DNA from: Litoditis marina
Lineage: Eukaryota > Nematoda > Chromadorea > Rhabditida > Rhabditidae
Length of the DNA stretch: 64,000 nucleotides
NCBI GenBank assembly: GCA_964036275.1
Contig: CAXIWQ010000085.1
Span: 44,120-108,119 of the forward strand
Direction of reading: 5' to 3'
The notes under the pieces were generated by a model. The model saw nothing but the letters and a program-made list of their open reading frames with translations, had not been told where the DNA came from and did no database searches. The position numbers were made by a program, and so were the translations under genes. This document shows positions 24,094 to 35,575 of this stretch, in pieces. Every line of letters begins with the position of its first letter. The stretch's first letter is position 1.

Positions 24094-26025
24094 GTAGCTG
24101 CAAGGCAAAGAGTCGATAACCGCGTTAATTTGAATTTTGTGGCTGTGCGCCACAGAATAGATTGTCGTATCAGGTTTTTGTAGCTGGGAACAACATACTT
24201 GATAGCCGTATCAACTTTTTTCTGTAGCTGCAAAGCAAACAGTCGATAACCGCGTTAATTCGTATTTTGTGGCTGTGCGCCACAGAATAGATTGTCGTAT
24301 TATGTTTTTGTAGTTGGAAGCAACAGACTTGATAGCCGTATGATTTTTTTTTGTAGCTGCAAGTCAAAATGTCAATAACCGCGTTAATTCGTCTTTGTGG
24401 CTGTGCGCCACAGAATAGATTGTCGTATCAGGTTTTTGTAGCTGGGAGCAACAGACTTGATAGCCGTATGAACTTTTCTCTGTAGCTGCAAGCCAACAAG
24501 TCGATAACCGCGATATTTCGTGTTTTGTGGCTGTGCGCCACAGAATAAATTGTCGTATTATGTTTTTGTAGTTGGAAGCAACAGACTTGATAGCCGTATG
24601 ATTTTTTTTTGTAGCTGCAAGTCAAAATGTCAATAACCGCGTTAATTCGTCTTTGTGGCTGTGCGCCACAGAATAGATTGTCGTATTAGGTTTTTGTAGC
24701 TGGGAGCAACAGACTTGATAGCCGTATGAACTGTTCTCTGTAGCTGCAAGGCAAAGAGTCGATAACCGCGTTAATTCGTATTTTGTGGCTGTGCGCCACA
24801 GAATAGATAGTCGTATTAGGTTTTTGTAGCTGGGAGCAACATACTTGATAGCCGTATAACCTTTTTCCTGTAGCTGCACGGCAAAGAGTCAATAACCGCG
24901 TTAATTTGTATTTTGTGGCTGTGCGCCACAGAATATAAAGTCGTATTAGGTTTTTGTAGCTGGGAGCAACAGACTTGATAGCCGTATGAAATGTTATCTG
25001 TAACTGCGAGGCAAAGAGTCAATACCCGCGTTAATTCGTCTTTTGTGGCTGTGCGCCACAGAATATATAGTCGTATTAGGTTTTTGTAGCTGGGAGCAAC
25101 AGACTTGATAGCCGTATGAAATGTTATCTGTAACTGCGAGGCAAAGAGTCAATACCCGCGTTAATTCGTCTTTTGTGGCTGTGCGCCACAGAATATATAG
25201 TCGTATTAGGTTTTTGTAGCTGGGAGCAACAGACTTGATAGCCGTATGAACTGTTCTCTGTAGCTGCAAGGCAAAGAGTCGATAACCGCGTTAATTCGTA
25301 TTTTGTGGCTGTGCGCCACAGAATAGATAGTCGTATTAGGTTTTTGTAGCTGGGAGCAACATACTTGATAGCCGTATAACCTTTTTCCTGTAGCTGCACG
25401 GCAAAGAGTCAATAACCGCGTTAATTTGTATTTTGTGGCTGTGCGCCACAGAATATAAAGTCGTACTATGTTTTTGTAGTTGGGAGCAACAGACTTGATA
25501 GCCGTATGATTTTTTTTTTGTAGCTGCAAGTCAAAACGTCGATAACCGCGTTAATCCGTTTTTGTGGCTGTGCGCCACAGAATAGATTGTCGTATTAGGT
25601 TTTTGTAGCTGGGAGCAACCGACTTGATAGCCATATTAACTTTTTTCTGTAGCTGCAAAACAAACAGTCGATAACCGCGTTAATTCGTATTTTGTGGCTG
25701 TGTGCCACAGAATAGATAGTTGTATTGGGTTTTTCTTGCTGGGAGCAACATACTTGATAGCCATATAAACTTTTTTCTGTAGCTGCAAGCCAAAGAGTCG
25801 ATAACCGCGATAATTCGTATTTTGTGGCTGTGCGCCACAGAATAGATTGTCGTATTAGGTTTTTGTAGCTGGGAGCAACAGATTTGATAGCCGTATGAAC
25901 TGTTCTCTGTAGCTGCAAGGCAAAGAGTCAATAACCGCGTTAATTCGTCTTTTGTGGCTGTGCGCCACAGAATATATAGTCGTATTAGGTTTTTGTAGCT
26001 GGGAGCAACAGACTTGATAGCCGTA
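24094..26025. repeat. 1.8-1.95 kb tandem duplication, copy 2
   Basis: This is the second copy of 22,280-24,080. It has one extra monomer because the unit carrying AATACCCGCG occurs twice in a row (about 25,022 and 25,152, exactly 130 bp apart), a fresh single-monomer duplication. Confidence 0.8.
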
Positions 26026-26099
26026 TGAACTGTTCTCTGTAGCTGCAAGGCAAAGAGTCGATAACCGCGTTAATTTGTATTTTGTGGCTGTGCGCCACA

Positions 26100-26805
26100 G
26101 AATAGATAGTCGTATTAGGTTTTTTTAGCTGGGAGCAACATACTTGATAGCCGTATAACCTTTTTCCTGCAGCTGCACGGCAAAGAGTCAATAACCGCGT
26201 TAAATTTGTCTTTTGTGGCTGTACGCCACAGAATATAAAGTCGTATTAGGTTTTCGTAGCTGGGAGCAACAGACTTGATAGCCGTATGAGTTTTTTTCTG
26301 TAGCTGCAAGGCAATAACCGCGTTAATTTGTCTTTTGTGGCTGTGCGCCACAGAATAGATTGTCGTATCAGGTTTTTGTAGCTGGGAGCAACAGACTTGA
26401 TAGCCGTATGAACTTTTCTCTGTAGCTGCAAGCCAACAAGTCGATAACCGCGATAATTCGTATTTTGTGGCTGTGCGCCACAGAATAGATTGTCGTATTA
26501 GGTTTTTGTAGCTGGGAGCAACAGATTTGATAGCCGTATGAACTGTTCTCTGTAGCTGCAAGGCAAAGAGTCGATAACCGCGTTAATTCGTACTTTGTGG
26601 CTGTGCGCCACAGAATAGATTGTCGTATTAGGTTTTTGTAGCTGGGAGCAACAGATTTGATAGCCGTATGAACTTTTTTCTGTAGCTGCAAGGCAAAGAG
26701 GTAATAACCGCGTTAATTTGTCTTTTGTGGCTGTGCGCCACAGAATAGATTGTCGTATCAGGTTTTTGTAGCTGGGAGCAACAGACTTGATAGCCGTATG
26801 AACTT
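26100..26805. repeat. Duplicated block, offset 1.16 kb, copy 1
   Basis: It matches 27,260-27,972. The shared private marker is GTACGCCACA (26,221 and 27,380) with TTAAATTTGTC just before it. An 8 bp deletion turns CAAGGCAAAGAGGTAATAACC into CAAGGCAATAACC near 26,308 in this copy only, raising the offset from 1,159 to 1,167 bp. Confidence 0.75.
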
Positions 26806-27259
26806 TTTGCTGTAGCTGCAAGGCAAAGAGGTAATAACCGCGTTAATTTGTCTTTTGTGGCTGTGCGCCACAGAATAGATTGTCGTATTAGGTTTTTGTA
26901 GCTGGGAGCAACAGATTTGATAGCCGTATGAACTGTTCTCTGTAGCTGCAAGGCAAAGAGTCAATAACCGCGTTAATTCGTCTTTTGTGGCTGTGCGCCA
27001 CAGAATATATAGTCGTATTAGGTTTTTTTAGCTGGGAGCAACATACTTGATAGCCGTATGAACTTTTTGCTGTAGCTGCAAGGCAAAGAGGTAATAACCG
27101 CGTTAATTTGTCTTTTGTGGCTGTGCGCCACAGAATAGATTGTCGTATTAGGTTTTTGTAGCTGGGAGCAACAGATTTGATAGCCGTATGAACTGTTCTC
27201 TGTAGCTGCAAGGCAAAGAGTCAATAACCGCGTTAATTCGTTGTGGCTGTGCGCCACAG

Positions 27260-27972
27260 AATATATAGTCGTATTAGGTTTTTTTAGCTGGGAGCAACAT
27301 ACTTGATAGCCGTATAACCTTTTTTTTGTAGCTGCACGGCAAAGAGTCAATAACCGCGTTAAATTTGTCTTTTGTGGCTGTACGCCACAGAATATAAAGT
27401 CGTATTAGGTTTTCGTAGCTGGGAGCAACAGACTTGATAGCCGTATGAGTTTTTTTCTGTAGCTGCAAGGCAAAGAGGTAATAACCGCGTTAATTTGTCT
27501 TTTGTGGCTGTGCGCCACAGAATAGATTGTCGTATCAGGTTTTTGTAGCTGGGAGCAACAGACTTGATAGCCGTATGAACTTTTCTCTGTAGCTGCAAGC
27601 CAACAAGTCGATAACCGCGATAATTCGTATTTTGTGGCTGTGCGCCACAGAATAGATTGTCGTATTAGGTTTTTGTAGCTGGGAGCAACAGATTTGATAG
27701 CCGTATGAACTGTTCTCTGTAGCTGCAAGGCAAAGAGTCGATAACCGCGTTAATTCGTACTTTGTGGCTGTGCGCCACAGAATAGATTGTCGTATTAGGT
27801 TTTTGTAGCTGGGAGCAACAGATTTGATAGCCGTATGAACTTTTTTCTGTAGCTGCAAGGCAAAGAGGTAATAACCGCGTTAATTTGTCTTTTGTGGCTG
27901 TGCGCCACAGAATAGATTGTCGTATCAGGTTTTTGTAGCTGGGAGCAACAGACTTGATAGCCGTATGAACTT
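27260..27972. repeat. Duplicated block, offset 1.16 kb, copy 2
   Basis: This is the second copy of 26,100-26,805, without the 8 bp deletion. A 4 bp loss just upstream (TTAATTCGTTGTGGC near 27,236) is private to this place. Confidence 0.7.
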
Positions 27973-29089
27973 TTCTCTGTAGCTGCAAGCCAACAAGTCG
28001 ATAACCGCGATATTTCGTGTTTTGTGGCTGTGCGCCACAGAATAGATTGTCGTATTATGTTTTTGTAGTTGGAAGCAACAGACTTGATAGCCGTATGATT
28101 TTTTTTTGTAGCTGCAAGTCAAAATGTCAATAACCGCGTTAATTCGTCTTTGTGGCTGTGCGCCACAGAATAGATTGTCGTATTAGGTTTTTGTAGCTGG
28201 GAGCAACAGATTTGATAGCCGTATGAAATGTTATCTGTAACTGCGAGGCAAAGAGTCAATAACCGCGTTAATTCGTCTTTTGTGGCTGTGCGCCACAGAA
28301 TATATAGTCGTATTAGGTTTTTGTAGCTGGGAGCAACAGACTTGATAGCCGTATGAACTGTTCTCTGTAGCTGCAAAGCAAAGAGTCGATAACCGCGTTA
28401 ATTCGTATTTTGTGGCTGTGCGCCACAGAATAGATAGTCGTATTAGGTTTTTGTAGCTGGGAGCAACATACTTGATAGCCGTATAACCTTTTTCCTGTAG
28501 CTGCACGGCAAAAAGTCAATAACCGCGTTAATTTGTATTTTGTGGCTGTGCGCCACAGAATATAAAGTCGTACTATGTTTTTGTAGTTGGGAGCAACAGA
28601 CTTGATAGCCGTATGATTTTTTTTTTGTAGCTGCAAGTCAAAATGTCGATAACCGCGTTAATTCGTTTTTGTGGCTGTGCGCCACAGAATAGATTGTCGT
28701 ATTAGGTTTTTGTAGCTGGGAGCAACCGACTTGATAGCCGTATTAACTTTTTTCTGTAGCTGCAAAACAAACAGTCGATAACCGCGTTAATTCGTATTTT
28801 GTGGCTGTGTGCCACAGAATAGAAAGTTGTATTGGGTTTTTCTAGCTGGGAGCAACATACTTGATAGCCATATAAACTTTTTTCTGTAGCTGCAAGCCAA
28901 AGAGTCGATAACCGCGTAAATTCGTATTTTGTGGCTGTGCGCCACAGAATAGATTGTCGTATTAGGTTTTTGTAGCTGGGAGCAACAGATTTGATAGCCG
29001 TATGAAATGTTCTCTGTAACTGCAAGGCAAAGAGGTAATAACCGCGTTAATTTGTCTTTTGTGGCTGTGCGCCACAGAATAGATTGTCG

Positions 29090-29340
29090 TATTAGGTTTT
29101 TGTAGCTGGGAGCAACATATTCGATAGCCGTATGAACTGTTTTCTGTAGCTGCAAGGCAAAGAGTCGATAACCGCGTTTATTCGTATTTTGTGGCTGTGC
29201 GCCACAGAATAGATTGTCGTATTAGGTTTTTGTAGCTGGGAGCAACATATTCGATAGCCGTATGAACTGTTTTCTGTAGCTGCAAGGCAAAGAGTCGATA
29301 ACCGCGTTTATTCGTATTTTGTGGCTGTGCGCCACAGAAT
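29090..29340. repeat. Two adjacent identical monomers
   Basis: The monomer carrying CATATTCGATAGCC and CGCGTTTATTCG appears twice in a row, 130 bp apart, with no difference that I can see over the unit. A diverged relative follows near 29,620. This is a recent single-unit duplication, and the corresponding pair is missing from the related block at 33.1-35.2 kb. Confidence 0.75.
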
Positions 29341-30353
29341 ATATAGTCGTACTAGGTTTTTGTAGCTGGGAGCAACAGACTTGATAGCCGTATGAACTTA
29401 TCTCTGTAACTGCAAGTCAACAAGTCGATAACCGCGTAAAATCTTTTGTGGCTGTGCGCCACAGAATAGATTGTCGTATTAGGTTTTTGTAGCTGGGAGC
29501 AACAGATTTGATAGCCGTATGAACTGTTCTCTGTAGCTGCAAGGCAAAGAGTCGATAACCGCGTTTATTCGTATTTTGTGGCTGTGCGCCACAGAATAGA
29601 TTGTCGTATTAGGCTTTTGTAGCTGGGAGCAACATATTCGATAGCCGTATGAACTGTTTTCTGTAGCTGCAAGGCAAAGAGTCGATAACCGCGTTATATC
29701 GTATTTTGTGGCTCTGTGCCACAGAATATAAAGTCGTATTAGGTTTTTGTAGCCATGAGCAACAGACTTGATAGCCGTATAAACTTTTCTCTGTAGCTGC
29801 AAGGCAAAGAGTCGATAACCGCGTTAATTCGTATTTTGTGGCTGTGTGCCACAGAATAGATAGTTGTATTGGGTTTTTCTAGCTGGCAGCAACATACTTG
29901 ATAGCCGTATAAATTGTTTTCTGTAGCTGCAAGGCAAAGAGTCAATAACCGCGTTAATCTGTCTTTTGTGGCTGTGCGCCACATAATAAAAAGTCGTATT
30001 AGGTTTTTGTAGCTGGGAGCAACAGACTTGATAGCCGTATAAACTTTTTTCCGTAGCTGCAAGCCAATGAGTCGATAACCGCGTTAATTCGTATTTCGTG
30101 GCTGTGCGCCACAAAATAGATAGTCGTGTTAGGTCTTTGTAGCTGGGAGCAACAGACTGGATAGCCGTATGAACTTTTCTCTGTAACTGCAAGCCAAAGA
30201 GTCGATAACCGCGTTAATTTGTCTTTTGTGGCTGTGCGCCACAGAATATAAAGTCGTATTCGGTTTTTGTAGCTGGGAGCAACAGACGTGATAGCCGTAT
30301 GAACTGTTCTCTGTAAATGCAAGCCACAGAGTCAATAACCGCGTTAATTCGTA

Positions 30354-30378
30354 TTTTCTGCTTGTGCACCACAGAAAA
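30354..30378 (+). other. Alternative hairpin in the GCTTGTGCACC lineage
   Basis: Here GTGGC became CTGCT, which destroys the usual stem. However, TTTTCTG (30354-30360) is now exactly complementary to CAGAAAA (30372-30378), leaving an 11-base loop that contains the palindrome GTGCAC. The downstream GAAAAG variant, which weakens the usual stem, is what completes this one. The form recurs many times between about 30.3 and 59.5 kb. Confidence 0.65.
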
Positions 30379-30611
30379 GATTGTCGTATTAGGTTTTTGT
30401 AGCTGGGAGCAACAGACTTGATAGCCGTATAAACTTTTTCCTGTAGCTGCAAGGCAAAGAGTCAATAACCGCGTTAAACTGTCTTTTGTGGCTGTGCGCC
30501 ACAGGATGTACAGTCGTATTAGGTTTTTGTAGTTGTGAGCAACAGACTTGATAGCCGTGTGATTTTTTTTCTGTAACTGCAAGCCGAAAAGTCGATAACC
30601 GCGTTAATTTG

Positions 30612-31540
30612 TATTTCGTGGCTGTGCGCCACAGAAAAGATAGTCGTATCAGGTTCTTGTAGCTGGGAGCAACAGACTTGATAGCCGTATGAACTTTTTC
30701 CTGTAGCTGCAAGGCAAAGAGTCAATAACCGCGTTAATTTGTCTTTTGTGGCTGTGCGCCACAGAATATAAAGTCGTATTAGGTTTTTATAGCTGGGAGC
30801 AACAGACTTGATAGCCGTATAAGCTTTTTCTGTAGCTGCAAGCCAAAGAGTCGATAACCGCGTTAATTTGTCTTTTGTGGCTGTGCGCCACAGAATATAA
30901 AGTCGTATTAGGTTTTTGTAGCTGGGAGCAACAGACGTGATAGCCGTATGAACTGTTCTCTGTAAATGCAAGCCACAGAGTCAAAAACCGCGTGGAGCAA
31001 CAGACTTGATAGCCGTATAAACTTTTTTCTGTAGCTGCAAGGCAAAGAGTCAATAACCGCGTTAATTCGTATTTTCTGCTTGTGCACCACAGAAAAGATT
31101 GTCGTATTAGGTTTTTGTAGTTTTTGTAGCTGGTAGCAACAGACTTGATGGCCGTATAAATTTTTTTCTGTAGCTGCAAGGCAAAGAGTCAATAACCGCG
31201 TTAAACTGTCTTTTGTGGCTGTGCGCCACAGGGTATACAGTCGTATTAGGTTTTTGTAGTTGTGAGCAACAGACGTGATAGCCGTATGAACTGTTCTCTG
31301 TAAATGCAAGCCACAGAGTCAAAAACCGCGTTAATTCGTATTTTCTGCTTGTGCACCACAGAAAAGATTGTCGTATTAGGTTTTTGTAGCTGGGAGCAAC
31401 AGACTTGATAGCCGTATAAACTTTTTTCTGTAGCTGCAAGGCAAAGAGTCAATAACCGCGTTAATTCGTATTTTGTGGTTGTGCACCACAGAAAAGATAG
31501 TCGTATTAAGTTTTTGTAGCTGGTAGCAACAGACTTGATA
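30612..31540. repeat. 987 bp higher-order unit, copy 1
   Basis: It repeats at 31,599-32,527 with offset 987 bp. It is not a whole number of monomers. It contains one shortened copy of about 69 bp, made where B joins the next A directly (CCGCGT then GGAGC at about 30,990; about 61 bp missing). It also has one 139 bp copy with a doubled TTTTTGTAG (about 31,112), six ordinary copies, and one T less in a T-run. 69+139+780-1 gives 987. Confidence 0.82.
31470..31494 (+). other. Hairpin variant with a compensating pair change
   Basis: In the second monomer lineage the closing C-G pair is replaced by T-A: GTGGT, loop TGTGC, ACCAC. Both arms changed, so the stem stays paired (31471-31479 with 31485-31493, nine pairs including one T-G). 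The outermost A-T pair is lost because GAATAG became GAAAAG. The same form recurs, for example near 33,112, 35,320, 38,570, 40,900, 41,540, 46,980 and 50,600. Confidence 0.75.
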
Positions 31541-31598
31541 GCCGTATAAACTTTTTTCTGTAGCTGCAAGGCAAAGAGTCAATAACCGCGTTAATTCG

Positions 31599-32527
31599 TA
31601 TTTCGTGGCTGTGCGCCACAGAAAAGATAGTCGTATCAGGTTCTTGTAGCTGGGAGCAACAGACTTGATAGCCGTATGAACTTTTTCCTGTAGCTGCAAG
31701 GCAAAGAGTCAATAACCGCGTTAATTTGTCTTTTGTGGCTGTGCGCCACAGAATATAAAGTCGTATTAGGTTTTTATAGCTGGGAGCAACAGACTTGATA
31801 GCCGTATAAGCTTTTTCTGTAGCTGCAAGCCAAAGAGTCGATAACCGCGTTAATTTGTCTTTTGTGGCTGTGCGCCACAGAATATAAAGTCGTATTAGGT
31901 TTTTGTAGCTGGGAGCAACAGACGTGATAGCCGTATGAACTGTTCTCTGTAAATGCAAGCCACAGAGTCAAAAACCGCGTGGAGCAACAGACTTGATAGC
32001 CGTATAAACTTTTTTCTGTAGCTGCAAGGCAAAGAGTCAATAACCGCGTTAATTCGTATTTTCTGCTTGTGCACCACAGAAAAGATTGTCGTATTAGGTT
32101 TTTGTAGTTTTTGTAGCTGGTAGCAACAGACTTGATGGCCGTATAAATTTTTTTCTGTAGCTGCAAGGCAAAGAGTCAATAACCGCGTTAAACTGTCTTT
32201 TGTGGCTGTGCGCCACAGGGTATACAGTCGTATTAGGTTTTTGTAGTTGTGAGCAACAGACGTGATAGCCGTATGAACTGTTCTCTGTAAATGCAAGCCA
32301 CAGAGTCAAAAACCGCGTTAATTCGTATTTTCTGCTTGTGCACCACAGAAAAGATTGTCGTATTAGGTTTTTGTAGCTGGGAGCAACAGACTTGATAGCC
32401 GTATAAACTTTTTTCTGTAGCTGCAAGGCAAAGAGTCAATAACCGCGTTAATTCGTATTTTGTGGTTGTGCACCACAGAAAAGATAGTCGTATTAAATTT
32501 TTGTAGCTGGTAGCAACAGACTTGATG
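31599..32527. repeat. 987 bp higher-order unit, copy 2
   Basis: This is the second copy of 30,612-31,540. It carries the same two rearrangement junctions (CCGCGTGGAGC near 31,975 and doubled TTTTTGTAG near 32,100), so both junctions predate the duplication. Confidence 0.82.
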
Positions 32528-33135
32528 GCCGTATAAATTTTTTTCTGTAGCTGCAAGGCAAAGAGTCAATAACCGCGTTAAACTGTCTTTTGTGGCTGTG
32601 CGCCACAGGGTATACAGTCGTATTAGGTTTTTGTAGTTGTGAGCAACAGACGTGATAGCCGTATGAACTGTTCTCTGTAAATGCAAGCCACAGAGTCAAA
32701 AACCGCGTTAATTCGTATTTTCTGCTTGTGCACCACAGAAAAGATTGTCGTATTAGGTTTTTGTAGCTGGGAGCAACAGACTTGATAGCCGTATGAACTG
32801 TTCTCTGTAAATGCAAGCCACAGAGTCAAAAACCGCGTTAATTCGTATTTTCTGCTTGTGCACCACAGAAAAGATTGTCGTATTAGGTTTTTGTAGCTGG
32901 GAGCAACAGACTTGATAGCCGTATAAACTTTTTTCTGTAGCTGCAAGGCAAAGAGTCAATAACCGCGTTAATTCGTATTTTCTGCTTGTGCACCACAGAA
33001 AAGATTGTCGTATTAGGTTTTTGTAGCTGGGAGCAACAGACTTGATAGCCGTATAAACTTTTTTCTGTAGCTGCAAGGCAAAGAGTCAATAACCGCGTTA
33101 ATTCGTATTTTGTGGTTGTGCACCACAGAAAAGAT

Positions 33136-35174
33136 AGTCGTATTAAGTTTTTGTAGCTGGGAGCAACCGACTTGATAGCCGTATTAACTTTTTTCTGTAG
33201 CTGCAAAACAAACAGTCGATAACCGCGTTAATTCGTATTTTGTGGCTGTGTGCCACAGAATAGAAAGTTGTATTGGGTTTTTCTAGCTGGGAGCAACATA
33301 CTTGATAGCCATATAAACTTTTTTCTGTAGCTGCAAGCCAAAGAGTCGATAACCGCGTAAATTCGTATTTTGTGGCTGTGCGCCACAGAATAGATTGTCG
33401 TATTAGGTTTTTGTAGCTGGGAGCAACAGATTTGATAGCCGTATGAAATGTTCTATGTAACTGCAAGGCAAAGAGGTAATAACCGCGTTAATTTGTCTTT
33501 TGTGGCTGTGCGCCACAGAATATATAGTCGTACTAGGTTTTTGTAGCTGGGAGCAACAGACTTGATAGCCGTATGAACTTATCTCTGTAACTGCAAGTCA
33601 ACAAGTCGATAACCGCGTAAAATCTTTTGTGGCTGTGCGCCACAGAATAGATTGTCGTATTAGATTTTTGTAGCTGGGAGCAACAGATTTGATAGCCGTA
33701 TGAACTGTTTTCTGTAGCTGCAAGGCAAAGAGTCGATAACCGCGTTTATTCGTATTTTGTGGCTGTGCGCCACAGAATAGATTGTCGTATTAGGTTTTTG
33801 TAGCTGGGAGCAACATATTCGATAGCCGTATGAACTGTTTTCTGTAGCTGCAAGGCAAAGAGTCGATAACCGCGTTATATCGTATTTTGTGGCTCTGTGC
33901 CACAGAATATAAAGTCGTATTAGGTTTTTGTAGCCATGAGCAACAGACTTGATAGCCGTATAAACTTTTCTCTGTAGCTGCAAGGCAAAGAGTCGATAAC
34001 CGCGTTAATTCGTATTTTGTGGCTGTGTGCCACATAATAGATAGTTGTATTGGGTTTTTCTAGCTGGCAGCAACATACTTGATAGCCGTATAAATTGTTT
34101 TCTGTAGCTGCAAGGCAAAGAGTCAATAACCGCGTTAATCTGTCTTTTGTGGCTGTGCGCCACATAATAAAAAGTCGTATTAGGTTTTTGTAGCTGGGAG
34201 CAACAGACTTGATAGCCGTATAAACTTTTTTCCGTAGCTGCAAGCCAATGAGTCGATAACCGCGTTAATTCGTATTTCGTGGCTGTGCGCCACAAAATAG
34301 ATAGTCGTGTTAGGTCTTTGTAGCTGGGAGCAACAGACTGGATAGCCGTATGAACTTTTCTCTGTAACTGCAAGCCAAAGAGTCGATAACCGCGTTAATT
34401 TGTCTTTTGTGGCTGTGCGCCACAGAATATAAAGTCGTATTCGGTTTTTGTAGCTGGGAGCAACAGACGTGATAGCCGTATGAACTGTTCTCTGTAAATG
34501 CAAGCCACAGAGTCAATAACCGCGTTAATTCGTATTTTCTGCTTGTGCACCACAGAAAAGATTGTCGTATTAGGTTTTTGTAGCTGGGAGCAACAGACTT
34601 GATAGCCGTATAAACTTTTTCCTGTAGCTGCAAGGCAAAGAGTCAATAACCGCGTTAAACTGTCTTTTGTGGCTGTGCGCCACAGGATGTACAGTCGTAT
34701 TAGGTTTTTGTAGTTGTGAGCAACAGACTTGATAGCCGTGTGATTTTTTTTCTGTAACTGCAAGCCGAAAAGTCGATAACCGCGTTAATTTGTATTTCGT
34801 GGCTGTGCGCCACAGAAAAGATAGTCGTATCAGGTTCTTGTAGCTGGGAGCAACAGACTTGATAGCCGTATGAACTTTTTCCTGTAGCTGCAAGGCAAAG
34901 AGTCAATAACCGCGTTAATTTGTCTTTTGTGGCTGTGCGCCACAGAATATAAAGTCGTATTAGGTTTTTATAGCTGGGAGCAACAGACTTGATAGCCGTA
35001 TAAGCTTTTTTCTGTAGCTGCAAGCCAAAGAGTCGATAACCGCGTTAATTTGTCTTTTGTGGCTGTGCGCCACAGAATATAAAGTCGTATTAGGTTTTTG
35101 TAGCTGGGAGCAACAGACGTGATAGCCGTATGAACTGTTCTCTGTAAATGCAAGCCACAGAGTCAAAAACCGCG
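33136..35174. repeat. Higher-order block of the second lineage, copy 2
   Basis: This is the counterpart of 28,695-30,992 lacking the two adjacent CATATTCGATAG monomers. At its right end it keeps an intact B-to-C transition (CCGCGTTAATTCG) where copy 1 has the 61 bp deletion junction. This shows that the deletion occurred in the copy 1 line. Confidence 0.75.
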
Positions 35175-35575
35175 TTAATTCGTATTTTCTGCTTGTGCAC
35201 CACAGAAAAGATTGTCGTATTAGGTTTTTGTAGCTGGGAGCAACAGACTTGATAGCCGTATAAACTTTTTTCTGTAGCTGCAAGGCAAAGAGTCAATAAC
35301 CGCGTTAATTCGTATTTTGTGGTTGTGCACCACAGAAAAGATAGTCGTATTAAGTTTTTGTAGCTGGTAGCAACAGACTTGATGGCCGTATAAATTTTTT
35401 TCTGTAGCTGCAAGGCAAAGAGTCAATAACCGCGTTAAACTGTCTTTTGTGGCTGTGCGCCACAGGGTATACAGTCGTATTAGGTTTTTGTAGTTGTGAG
35501 CAACAGACTCGATAGCCGTGTGATTTTTTTTTTCTGTAACTGCAAGCCGAAAAGTCAATAACCGCGTTAATTTGT

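Larger units (their letters stand above)
28695..30992. repeat. Higher-order block of the second lineage, copy 1
   Basis: It matches 33,136-35,174 with offset 4,441 bp at the left and 4,181 bp at the right, because two monomers near 29.07-29.33 kb are absent from the other copy. Shared markers include GAAAGTTGTATTGGG, CGCGTAAAATCTTTTGTGG, CACATAATAAAAAG, GTCGTGTTAGGTC and GTATTCGG. Part of it recurs again at about 38.7-40.7 and 41.6-43.5 kb. Confidence 0.78.
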
